A DNA stretch of 64,000 nt from Neobacillus driksii (GTDB taxonomy: Bacteria > Bacillota > Bacilli > Bacillales > Cytobacillaceae): NCBI RefSeq assembly GCF_013409995.1, contig NZ_JACCBX010000010.1, positions 62,001-126,000 on the forward strand, read 5' to 3'. The notes beneath the pieces were generated by a model that saw only the letters and a program-made list of their open reading frames with translations, did no database searches and was not told the DNA's origin. A program made the translations under genes and the position numbers. Below are positions 26,200-33,445 of this stretch, piece after piece. Position 1 is the first letter of the stretch. The number at the start of each line of letters is the position of its first letter.

Positions 26200-26268
26200 T
26201 TAACGTGGTAAATCCTCAACGGTAACAAAAACCCTAGTATTAATGGGGTTTAGAAGTGGTATTTTCAT
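26200..26268 (-). CDS. Possible 22-residue ORF across the att-like core
   Basis: Minus-strand ATG at 26268 reads MKIPLLNPINTRVFVTVEDL and two more residues to a TAA at 26200. GGGGAAGG ends two bases before the ATG, and a terminator lies right after the stop. The CTAGGGTTTTT core that recurs at the rpsD terminator falls inside it (codons TRVF). It may be a genuine leader-sized peptide, the remnant of an element gene, or coincidence. Confidence 0.35.
   Translation of the reverse strand: MKIPLLNPINTRVFVTVEDLPR
26227..26237. repeat. Left att-like core (AAAAACCCTAG)
   Basis: The 11-base sequence is repeated in the same orientation at 30615-30625 in the rpsD terminator. It lies just outside the recombinase stub and its C-rich arm. 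Interpreted as a possible attachment core; 11 bases alone is weak evidence. Confidence 0.35.
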
Positions 26269-26301
26269 AACCTTCCCCAAAACTTCCCCCAATTTAGAAA
26301 T

Positions 26302-26466
26302 TTAGTCCCTCTCAAATGCAACCACTGATTCTTCTTCCAATGCTTTAAAGTTATGGCCATATAAATCCAAAATCATCTGTGGCGTGTTTCCTAATCGCTC
26401 AGCAATCACTTTAACTGGGATTCTTTGCGGTCTTAAAGAAAAACTAAAAATATTTTTGATTGTTGC
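26302..26466 (-). pseudogene. C-terminal stub of a tyrosine recombinase (integrase)
   Basis: The minus-strand frame ending TAA at 26302 reads VKVIAERLGNTPQMILDLYG, then HNFKALEEES and VVAFERD. This is the last part of phage or ICE-type tyrosine integrases, including the catalytic tyrosine box (DLYGHNF). About 15 residues upstream of this the similarity stops, and an in-frame TAG at 26467 closes the frame. The Arg and His-x-x-Arg catalytic residues are missing, so it is a dead fragment. G-rich DNA follows its stop on the coding strand, as in integrase attP regions. Confidence 0.75.
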
Positions 26467-26629
26467 CTATAGCGAAACTAGCTGATTGTTCGTGGGCCAT
26501 AACCACTTTATTATAACTTTAGAAAATATATTTCAGAAAGGGAGGAGAATTAGCATAACCGTAAGAAAATTTCTATTCATTTTTGTATGCGTTTACGGAT
26601 TATTATAATTAAGTTTGGAGCTGATAATT

Positions 26630-27994
26630 ATGCGTACAGTAAACCCTTCTGAGGTTGTTGCTGCAAGTAAATTTAACCGCTTTCATCTTCTTGTTTATCT
26701 TTGGTGCTTTTATGCCATTATGTTTGATGGGTTTGATATTACAATGTTTGGAGTCAGTTTGCCTTGGCTGATGGAGGAATGGAATTTATCACCGGTTCAG
26801 GCAGGGGCGGTAGGAAGTTATTCGCTGGTGGGCATGATGGTGGGTGCGTTTATTTTTGGACCTTTGGCTGATAAAATCGGCAAGAAAAAGGTTTTAGGTA
26901 TTTGTATGATTCTATTCAGTGTCTTCACTCTTGGGGCAGGGCTGGCACCTAATACAACATTCTTTACGGTCATGCGTTTTATTGCTTCTCTTGGAATGGG
27001 CGGTTTAATGCCAATGGTTATTTCCACGATGACAGAGTATTCACCCAAGAAAAACAGACCATTAATCGTGGCTACAATGTATTGTGGATACTCTCTTGGA
27101 GGAATCCTGGCAAACCTTATCGGAATGTATCTGGTCCCATCTACTGATTGGAGAGTCATCTACTGGATTGGGGTGATTCCATTTTTTACCTTACCATTCT
27201 TTTTTAAGTATTTTCCTGAATCCCTTTCATTTAATGTTATCAAGAAAAAAACAGACGAGCTTGCATCCGTCCTAAATCGGGTTGACCCTGGTGGTAATTA
27301 TAAAAATTCGGATTCCTATCAATTTTCAAATGGTCAAGAGGCTTACAAAGGATCAACGGTTAAAAAGATATTTGAAAATAATCGTACCGTAAGCACTATT
27401 GCGATTTGGTTTGCCGTCTTCAGCTGCCTGCTGATGGTTTATGGTCTAAATACTTGGCTGCCTAAGATCATGCAGCAGTCAGGTTATGGTATGACTTCAA
27501 GCTTATCTTTTAATCTTGTGTTATGCTGCGGTCAAGTGCTTGGTTCCTTATTTGGCGGATATTTAGCCGAGAAAATTGGACATAAGCGCATTCTCATCAG
27601 TCTTTATATATTAGGTGCAGTGTGCTTTGTATCCTTAAGTCTCACTTCTAACCTATTTCTTCTATATATCTTGATTATGATTGGCGGGGCATGTACAGTC
27701 GGTAATATGAATCTGGCGAACCCATACATTGCGGAGTATTATCCCCCAGAAGCCCGCGCAACGGGTATGGGCTGGGCCCTTGGATTTGGCCGGATTGGTG
27801 CCATTTTAGCACCAACATTGATTGCCTATATTCTCGCCATTGGGATTGCACCGCAAAACGCGTTTATTGCCTTTGCCATCCCAAGTATTGTCGGAGCTAT
27901 CTCTCTATTAATTGTTAATGAAAAGTATGGCAGCTTTGATAAATTAACTGAAGAAAAGGCTGCGATGAAGATGAAAGCACCAGTTAATGCTTAA
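26630..27994 (+). CDS. MFS transporter, aromatic acid:H+ symporter family
   Basis: A 454-residue 12-span major facilitator. D33-G-F-D36 in the first span and the loop motif GPLADKIGKKKV (about 80-91) are hallmarks of the AAHS group (PcaK, BenK, and relatives) that imports benzoate-like acids with protons. A large central loop lies after span 6 (about 205-240). I use ATG 26630 rather than the upstream TTG. It stands just before the ring-hydroxylating oxygenase genes, so uptake of that enzyme's substrate is likely. The actual substrate is not determined. Confidence 0.88.
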   Translation: MRTVNPSEVVAASKFNRFHLLVYLWCFYAIMFDGFDITMFGVSLPWLMEEWNLSPVQAGAVGSYSLVGMMVGAFIFGPLADKIGKKKVLGICMILFSVFTLGAGLAPNTTFFTVMRFIASLGMGGLMPMVISTMTEYSPKKNRPLIVATMYCGYSLGGILANLIGMYLVPSTDWRVIYWIGVIPFFTLPFFFKYFPESLSFNVIKKKTDELASVLNRVDPGGNYKNSDSYQFSNGQEAYKGSTVKKIFENNRTVSTIAIWFAVFSCLLMVYGLNTWLPKIMQQSGYGMTSSLSFNLVLCCGQVLGSLFGGYLAEKIGHKRILISLYILGAVCFVSLSLTSNLFLLYILIMIGGACTVGNMNLANPYIAEYYPPEARATGMGWALGFGRIGAILAPTLIAYILAIGIAPQNAFIAFAIPSIVGAISLLIVNEKYGSFDKLTEEKAAMKMKAPVNA

Positions 27995-28020
27995 TTAGAA
28001 AGGTCCTTTGTAATAAATAA

Positions 28021-28070
28021 AAAAACGCCTTCCGGTTTGCTTTATTCCGGAAGGCAAACTGCGTATTTTT
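28021..28070 (+). terminator. Terminator after MFS gene
   Basis: GCCTTCCGG pairs with CCGGAAGGC, with outer ACGC/GCGT pairing and a T6 tract. It separates the transporter from the oxygenase genes. Confidence 0.6.
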
Positions 28071-28078
28071 TATACATA

Positions 28079-28175
28079 GGCTGTGTTAATGATTATTGTT
28101 GATTTTGTCCAATGTTGATTGGAGCGGAAAGCGAAACGCCTGGAGCGCAAATCAACAAGCAAGTTTAACACAGCC
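28079..28175. mobile_element. MITE-like element, copy B, with 8-bp target duplication
   Basis: A 97-base element with perfect ends GGCTGTGTTAA / TTAACACAGCC is flanked by the direct repeat TATACATA (28071-28078 and 28176-28183). Inside, GTTGATTGGAGCGGAAAGCG faces GGAGCGCAAATCAAC. It encodes nothing and is the shortest copy here. The intact duplication suggests a recent transposition by a transposase in trans. It lies right before the ribosome site of the oxygenase alpha gene. Confidence 0.8.
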
Positions 28176-28200
28176 TATACATAAAAAGGAGGACGATTAC

Positions 28201-29550
28201 ATGATCAAGAAAACATTGAATGAAAAGGCTTTTCATTTGTTAAAAGAAAAGATGGAACAAGGTCTATTGCCTCAATGGGTCATTACCGATCCAGATATTT
28301 ATGATTTGGAAATTGAAAAGATTTATGGACATACATGGCAATTCCTCGGCCATGAAACAGAAATTAAGGAGCCTGGCAGCTATGTAACACGCTGGATGGT
28401 GAATGATCCTGTTCTTCTTGTCAGGACACGTCAAGGGGAGGTCAAAGCATTTCTAAATTCCTGTACCCACCGCGGGACACAGCTGTGCACGGCTGACCGC
28501 GGGAATAAAAAAACCTTTACGTGCCCGTACCATGGATGGAGCTACAATCTTGAAGGTGAACTAGTCGGTATCGTTGCAGGAAATAAGGTTTATGGAGAGG
28601 AAATGGACAAGTCAGAGTGGGGGCTTCGTCCGATTCCGCAAGTGGCAAGCTATCAGGGAATGATCTTTGGGAATCTGGACCCGAACGCTGAATCTTTAGA
28701 AGATTATCTTGGCGAGATGAAATGGTATTTTGATATTCTACTAGGCAGAAGCGGCGGCATGGAGGTAAGGGGACTGCCGCAGCGATGGGTCGCAAAAGCC
28801 AATTGGAAAGCGACAGCCGAAAACTTTGCTGCGGACCCGTATCATGTACAGACGACTCACCGTTCCACGGTTGAAATGGGAATCAGCCCTGAAGATCCTC
28901 TTTATGCAGGATATGGGCATCAAGTTGTCATGAAAAATGCCCATGGAATCAATGTCATTACCTCAAAAACGGGAAAAGCAAGAGTTCCTTTCCAAGGTAC
29001 TCCCGAGTCAATGTGGCCCTTGTTTGAAAAACATTTGACTCCTGAGCAGCTCGACATACAGTCAAAGGTGACGGTTTTTGTAGGCGGTGTTTATCCTAAT
29101 CTTTCATTTGTCAGCCCGATTCACGGAACAGAAGGGCATTTACATAATTACTTAAACTTCCGAATGTGGAGGCCGATTGCACCTGACCGGGTGGAGGTTT
29201 GGTGCTGGTTTTTAATCGATAAAGCTGCTCCAGAAGAATATAAGGAAGACTCCTATCGTGGTTATCTTGGTTCGTTTGGTCCGAGCGGAACGTTGGAACA
29301 GGATGATACAGAAACATGGGCACGGATTGTGGAAGTAAGTAAAGGGTTGATGATGCGGGATAAAGAACTGAATTATAACAGTGTCAGCAACTATTTGATG
29401 GGATATTCCCATGTGAAACCAGATGAGAATTTCCCTGGACCGGGAACAGCGTATCCAACCACCTATATTGATGCCTTATCACGAAAAATGCATGAGCATT
29501 GGCTTGAACTAATATCAAAAGACATGTTTGAGAAGGAGGTAAGCCGATGA
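28201..29550 (+). CDS. Aromatic ring-hydroxylating dioxygenase, large (alpha) subunit
   Basis: The 449-residue alpha subunit contains a Rieske [2Fe-2S] site C88-T-H90...C108-P-Y-H111 and the mononuclear iron site with His215 and His220, bridging Asp212 and a late Asp (368/369). Such enzymes add O2 to aromatic rings giving cis-dihydrodiols. Its length and DPYHVQTTH motif resemble the biphenyl/naphthalene/phenylpropionate groups. GGAGG precedes ATG 28201, and the stop overlaps the beta-subunit start by four bases. No ferredoxin or reductase is encoded nearby, so electrons must come from elsewhere. Substrate unknown. Confidence 0.92.
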   Translation: MIKKTLNEKAFHLLKEKMEQGLLPQWVITDPDIYDLEIEKIYGHTWQFLGHETEIKEPGSYVTRWMVNDPVLLVRTRQGEVKAFLNSCTHRGTQLCTADRGNKKTFTCPYHGWSYNLEGELVGIVAGNKVYGEEMDKSEWGLRPIPQVASYQGMIFGNLDPNAESLEDYLGEMKWYFDILLGRSGGMEVRGLPQRWVAKANWKATAENFAADPYHVQTTHRSTVEMGISPEDPLYAGYGHQVVMKNAHGINVITSKTGKARVPFQGTPESMWPLFEKHLTPEQLDIQSKVTVFVGGVYPNLSFVSPIHGTEGHLHNYLNFRMWRPIAPDRVEVWCWFLIDKAAPEEYKEDSYRGYLGSFGPSGTLEQDDTETWARIVEVSKGLMMRDKELNYNSVSNYLMGYSHVKPDENFPGPGTAYPTTYIDALSRKMHEHWLELISKDMFEKEVSR

Positions 29551-30071
29551 GCTTGAACGTCCAAAACAAAGTAACAGCTGATATTCATTTGGAAATAACC
29601 AACATTCTTAACATGGAAGCTTATTATTTGGATAACCGAAAATATAAAGAGTGGCTTGAGCTTTTAGCAGATACCATTACCTACAGAATGCCGCTGCGTG
29701 AAACCGTGGAAGGTGTTGGTGTTTCCAATATTGCCGAGGATTCTTCCTTTTTCGAGGAAACGAAGACTTCGTTGAGAACAAGGGTCAATCGATTATATAC
29801 GAAATCCGCCTGGGTCGAAAACCCATCAACTAGACAGCGTCATTTTATTACCAACATTTATGTTGAAGCGACTGCTGATCCGGATGAATACAAAGTACGG
29901 AGTTATTTCCTTTTCATGCGCAGCAGAGCATCTACTTCAGATATTGAGCAAATGTTTGGAGAACGCCATGACATCATTAGAAAAATCGATAATGAATGGA
30001 AAATTTGTTCGCGAACCATCTATCCTGATCAATCCGTTATTACCACGATGAACATGAGTATGTTTTTATAA
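29547..30071 (+). CDS. Aromatic ring-hydroxylating dioxygenase, small (beta) subunit
   Basis: A 174-residue SnoaL/NTF2-like beta subunit of the alpha3beta3 oxygenase, resembling HcaF/BphA2: EAYYLDNRKYKEWLELLADT, the YRMPLRE segment and FLFMRSRAS. It is structural and does not bind iron. The ATGA overlap with the alpha gene shows translational coupling. No terminator follows immediately and the next 600 bases hold no clear gene. Confidence 0.9.
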   Translation: MSLNVQNKVTADIHLEITNILNMEAYYLDNRKYKEWLELLADTITYRMPLRETVEGVGVSNIAEDSSFFEETKTSLRTRVNRLYTKSAWVENPSTRQRHFITNIYVEATADPDEYKVRSYFLFMRSRASTSDIEQMFGERHDIIRKIDNEWKICSRTIYPDQSVITTMNMSMFL

Positions 30072-30166
30072 AAATGCTTTGTTCATTTTTAATTGTCACT
30101 AGGACGGGGGTATGCGTATTTGAAGCTTTAAAATTAAATCCCTTATTGTAATCTAGATTATCTTGA

Positions 30167-30325
30167 CATTTCCTTATTGCGGGTGGTGACAGTTTCGCTG
30201 GTACTACCTCAATATATAAGCTAGAGTTTAAGAAGATATGCTGTTTAGAGCGCATTTTTTCACTATCTAATGGGGGACACTTTGGGGACAAATTTGGGCA
30301 AACTGTTCCCAATATCAAAGACTGA
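30167..30325 (+). pseudogene. Probable C-terminal stub of a second tyrosine recombinase
   Basis: A plus-strand frame closed by TGA at 30323 reads GGDSFAGTTSIYKLEF, then KKICCLERIFSLSNGGHFGD and KFGQTVPNIKD. The G-x-S-x-x-x-TT-x-x-Y pattern and the FGDKFG-like tail are those of integrase C-termini. There is no start codon or ribosome site, and a stop precedes it. The match is short and degenerate, so this is a cautious reading. It faces outward to the right, mirroring the left-hand stub. Confidence 0.4.
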
Positions 30326-30426
30326 ATCATAAAGAGACTTAATAAAAACCTTGTTATATCAATACTTTCATAATTAAACTGTTATAATCATAAAGTATAT
30401 CTATCATTGACAGAGTGAGCTCACAT

Positions 30427-30460
30427 AAAGCCCTGATATTAACCAGGGCTTTTCTTTTTA
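30427..30460 (+). terminator. Isolated terminator in the right flank
   Basis: AGCCCTG pairs with CAGGGCT with TTTTC tail. A TATAAT lies ~55 bases upstream at about 30381, but no gene lies between, so it may end oxygenase read-through or a very short transcript. Confidence 0.6.
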
Positions 30461-30528
30461 TTTTGAATATGGTACATGTTATTTGGATTTTAAAGAAGCT
30501 GAATACGTCTGTCCACTGAATTAATTTT

Positions 30529-30577
30529 GTTGGAAATCCTCCCCAAACAGCCCCCAAAACCTCCCCCAAATAGTTAG
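30529..30577. repeat. C-rich arm-like repeats (CCCCAAA series)
   Basis: CCTCCCCAAACAG, CCCCCAAAACC and CTCCCCCAAATAG form a regular series with ~11-base spacing. The same type occurs at 26271-26291 beside the left recombinase stub and, on the opposite strand, at 30270-30298. Such series are seen at integrase arm-binding sites. Inference. Confidence 0.4.
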
Positions 30578-30611
30578 GGGAGAATACATGATTATACAAA
30601 GTAGAAATAAA

Positions 30612-30662
30612 AGAAAAAACCCTAGAAGCGTTGATATAACGCGGTTTCTAGGGTTTTTGTGA
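30612..30662 (-). terminator. rpsD terminator, overlapping the right att-like core
   Basis: AAAACCCTAGAA with an inner GCG/CGC pair and TTCTAGGGTTTT forms a long stem, T-rich in the rpsD direction. The left arm contains AAAAACCCTAG (30615-30625), repeated at 26227. Confidence 0.85.
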
Positions 30663-30685
30663 ATGCTCTTTACAGAGCATTTCAA

Positions 30686-31288
30686 TTAACGTGAGTAGAA
30701 CTCGACGATAAGAGTTTCGTTAATTTCAGCTGGTAATTCAGAACGCTCTGGTAAGCGAGTGAATGTACCTTCAAGCTTGTCTGCATCAAATGTTAAGTAG
30801 TCAGGTACGAAGTTATTAACTTCAACTGCTTCTTTAACAGCAACAAGATTACGTGATTTTTCACGAAGAGAGATAGTTTGACCAGCAGCTAAACGGTATG
30901 ATGGGATATCTACACGTGATCCATCAACTAAGATGTGGCCGTGGTTTACTAATTGACGAGCTGCACGACGAGTACGAGCTAAACCTAAACGGTAAACTAC
31001 GTTGTCAAGACGTGATTCAAGTAGGATCATGAAGTTTTCACCGTGAACCCCACCTAATTTACCAGCTTTATCAAATAGGTTACGGAATTGGCGCTCAGTT
31101 ACTCCGTACATGTGACGAAGTTTTTGCTTTTCTTGCAATTGCAATCCGTATTCAGAAAGCTTCTTACGTTGGTTTGGACCATGTTGTCCAGGAGCGTAAG
31201 GACGCTTTTCTAATTCTTTACCTGTGCCGCTTAGAGAGATTCCAAGACGACGAGAAATTTTCCAGCTTGAGCCAGTATAACGAGCCAT
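30686..31288 (-). CDS. rpsD: Ribosomal protein uS4
   Basis: A 200-residue primary 16S rRNA-binding protein, with MARYTGSSWKISRRLGISL start, the bacterial S4 N-terminal domain and an S4 RNA-binding motif at about 92-155 (LESRLDNVVYRLGLARTRRA). This form lacks the zinc cysteines. In Bacillus uS4 also represses its own mRNA by binding the leader. It is monocistronic with its own promoter, leader and terminator. Confidence 0.97.
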   Translation of the reverse strand: MARYTGSSWKISRRLGISLSGTGKELEKRPYAPGQHGPNQRKKLSEYGLQLQEKQKLRHMYGVTERQFRNLFDKAGKLGGVHGENFMILLESRLDNVVYRLGLARTRRAARQLVNHGHILVDGSRVDIPSYRLAAGQTISLREKSRNLVAVKEAVEVNNFVPDYLTFDADKLEGTFTRLPERSELPAEINETLIVEFYSR

Positions 31289-31487
31289 GAATGACTCCTC
31301 CTTAGTGTTTTTATTTTTTGGTAAAATAAAAACCGTTATGAAACATCAATGATAGCCATTTTGTTTTCATGCACCTTCGCCCTAGCAGCAGAGGGTTACA
31401 AGATACACCATCAAATGAGTTCAATGACTCATGAGGAACAAAATGAATCCATTCACGTGTTCACATAGGCTGCAGTTATTTTACACA
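31289..31487 (-). promoter_or_regulatory. rpsD leader, candidate S4 autoregulatory structure
   Basis: A leader of about 200 bases, unusually long for a one-gene transcript, holds several paired segments such as TGAGTTCAATGACTCA and the CTCTGCTGCTAGGG stretch. Bacillales rpsD leaders bind S4 to block translation. Assignment is by position and structure, without comparison to the Rfam model. Confidence 0.55.
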
Positions 31488-31493
31488 AAGGAT

Positions 31494-31523
31494 ATTATAT
31501 AATTTTATTCATCAATATGTCAA
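31494..31523 (-). promoter_or_regulatory. SigA promoter of rpsD
   Basis: Minus strand TTGACA, 18-base spacer, TATAAT. Confidence 0.8.
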
Positions 31524-31595
31524 GTTAATTTCAGGAAATGAATAGTATATAGAAATGAAGAGGAATGACAGCGTTTTCAATTAGGAGGAGTCACA

Positions 31596-32783
31596 TTGGG
31601 TAATGAAAATTTTCGCTTTGAAACGGAAGCTGTTCACTCTGGGTATAGTTCCGACGAACACCAAGGAAGTTTAGTTCCTCCCTTGTACCAAACTTCCACC
31701 TTCACCTTTTCAAGTGCAGAACAAGGGGAAAGAAGATTTGCAGGACAAGAGGAGGGATTTATATACTCCCGTCTGGGAAATCCCACAGTAAAAATTCTTG
31801 AAGACCGAATGGCAAAGCTGGAACAGGGTGAAGCCGCTTTGGCATTCTCATCAGGGATGGCAGCGGTTTCTGCAGTGTTAACCGCATTAACTAAAACAGG
31901 TGACCATATCCTGTGTTCACAGGGTGTATATGGTTGTACGTTTGGATTATTGCAATTGTTAAAAGAAAAATATAACGTTACCCATGATTTTTCGTTAATG
32001 GCATCAAAAGAAATGCTCGAAGAAGAGATTCTCCCAAATACTGCCTGTATTTATATAGAAACCCCGATTAATCCTACCATGAAACTAGTTGAAATAGAAT
32101 TAGTTTCAAAGCTCGCCAAACAACATGGTATTCCTGTTGTAGTGGATAATACATTTTGCTCCCCGTATTTGCAAACACCTATTAGCCTAGGTTGTGATAT
32201 TGTTATTCATAGTGCAACAAAATATATTTGTGGTCACGGTGATGTGATTGCAGGAATTGTTGTTGGCAGCCGTGATTTCATCAAACAGGTGTCTAGAACC
32301 ACACAAAAAGATATTGGCGACACCATCTCACCGTTTGATGCCTGGCTATTATTAAGGGGGTTAAAAACGCTCCCTGTCAGGATGGACCGTCATTGTGACA
32401 ATGCCAATCTGCTTGTTGAATTTTTACGGAATCATCCAAAAGTAGAAAGGCTCTATTTTCCTGGCAATAGTGATTTTATAGAAGACAATAAGATTATGCA
32501 TAAACAAATGAAAAAACCAGGCGGAGTAATTTCGTTTTCAGTAAAAGGAACAAAAGAAACAGCACAATATTTTATGAATCAATTACAATTGGTGAAAATT
32601 GCTGTTAGTTTAGGGGATGCAGAAACGTTAATCCAGCACCCTGCAACCATGACACATGCTGTCATTCCAGAAGAAGAACGAAGCAAAATGGGTATTGATG
32701 ATACATTACTCCGCCTGTCAGTCGGTCTTGAAGCATGGGAGGATATACAAGAAGACTTAGAACAAGCACTTGAAAAAATATAA
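31596..32783 (+). CDS. megL: Methionine gamma-lyase / trans-sulfuration PLP enzyme
   Basis: A 395-residue Cys/Met-metabolism PLP enzyme with catalytic Lys209 in HSATKY. The segment VYGCTFGLL has Cys114, where cystathionine synthases usually have Gly, and this cysteine is a signature of methionine gamma-lyase, which breaks methionine into methanethiol, ammonia and 2-oxobutyrate. AGGAGGAG precedes a TTG start. It is convergent with a free-methionine-sulfoxide reductase gene. A cystathionine gamma-lyase-type activity is the main alternative. Confidence 0.82.
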   Translation: MGNENFRFETEAVHSGYSSDEHQGSLVPPLYQTSTFTFSSAEQGERRFAGQEEGFIYSRLGNPTVKILEDRMAKLEQGEAALAFSSGMAAVSAVLTALTKTGDHILCSQGVYGCTFGLLQLLKEKYNVTHDFSLMASKEMLEEEILPNTACIYIETPINPTMKLVEIELVSKLAKQHGIPVVVDNTFCSPYLQTPISLGCDIVIHSATKYICGHGDVIAGIVVGSRDFIKQVSRTTQKDIGDTISPFDAWLLLRGLKTLPVRMDRHCDNANLLVEFLRNHPKVERLYFPGNSDFIEDNKIMHKQMKKPGGVISFSVKGTKETAQYFMNQLQLVKIAVSLGDAETLIQHPATMTHAVIPEEERSKMGIDDTLLRLSVGLEAWEDIQEDLEQALEKI

Positions 32784-32812
32784 AAAACTCGCCGCGCGGC
32801 GAGTTTTTTTAC
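32783..32812. terminator. Bidirectional terminator megL/fRMsr
   Basis: AACTCGCCGC pairs with GCGGCGAGTT, with A6 and T7 flanks. Confidence 0.88.
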
Positions 32813-33291
32813 AAATGATTAACGAGAATGGCAGTAAATTCTTCCAATTGCTCTTGGTCCAGCTTATCAAAGCGACTTTTCTCAGGTGAGTCAATGTCTA
32901 AGACACCGAGTAATTTACCATCTTTGATTAGCGGTATAACAATTTCGGAATTTGAAGCTGCATCACAGGCAATGTGTCCAGGAAATTGATGAACGTCTTC
33001 TACTCGGACGGTTTCCATTTTCTTTGCAGCTGTTCCACATACACCTTTTCCTAGCGGGATACGAACACATGCCGGAAGTCCTTGGAAAGGTCCCAATACT
33101 AATTCGTTGTTCTCATCCATTAAATAGAAACCAACCCAGTTTATACGATCAAGAAACTGATTTAATAAAGCTGACGTATTGCTAAGATTAGCGATTTGAT
33201 TAGTCTCGCCATGGAGAAGAGCCTGTAATTGTTTTTTTACCAATTCATAATTTTCTTGTCGGCTCCCTTTGTACATTTCGACATTAAACAT
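32809..33291 (-). CDS. ytsP: Free methionine-(R)-sulfoxide reductase, GAF domain
   Basis: A 160-residue single GAF domain. Cys75, Cys85 and Cys109 lie in the contexts LPACVRIP, KGVCGTA and HIACD, the three redox cysteines of fRMsr. These enzymes reduce free methionine-R-sulfoxide with thioredoxin. The B. subtilis relative YtsP sits in the same place near rpsD. GGGTGA precedes the ATG. Confidence 0.9.
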   Translation of the reverse strand: MFNVEMYKGSRQENYELVKKQLQALLHGETNQIANLSNTSALLNQFLDRINWVGFYLMDENNELVLGPFQGLPACVRIPLGKGVCGTAAKKMETVRVEDVHQFPGHIACDAASNSEIVIPLIKDGKLLGVLDIDSPEKSRFDKLDQEQLEEFTAILVNHL

Positions 33292-33359
33292 GTTTTTTCA
33301 CCCATCCATCATTAAATTTCTTATATATTTTATCAAATTGACAAGAAAAAGAGCATACT

Positions 33360-33404
33360 TTGTCGATAATTTCATGAAGGAATCAACCGTCCAAGCAAGA
33401 ATTG
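33360..33404 (+). promoter_or_regulatory. Candidate SigH promoter with Spo0A box, refZ
   Basis: GAAGGAATC at 33376-33384 and CAAGAATTG at 33396-33404, with 11 bases between, fit the SigH pattern RnAGGAwww-N11-12-RnnGAATww. TTGTCGAT at 33360-33367 resembles a Spo0A box. In B. subtilis refZ expression depends on SigH and Spo0A. Confidence 0.55.
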
Positions 33405-33445
33405 TTATAGAAAGATAAAAAAACTCGTGTATACGGAGGTGTACG

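Noticed and set aside
30040..30330. Minus-strand 96-codon frame beyond the oxygenase beta gene
   Set aside because: No ribosome site, odd composition, overlaps the end of a real gene, and the opposite strand carries the recombinase-like stub.
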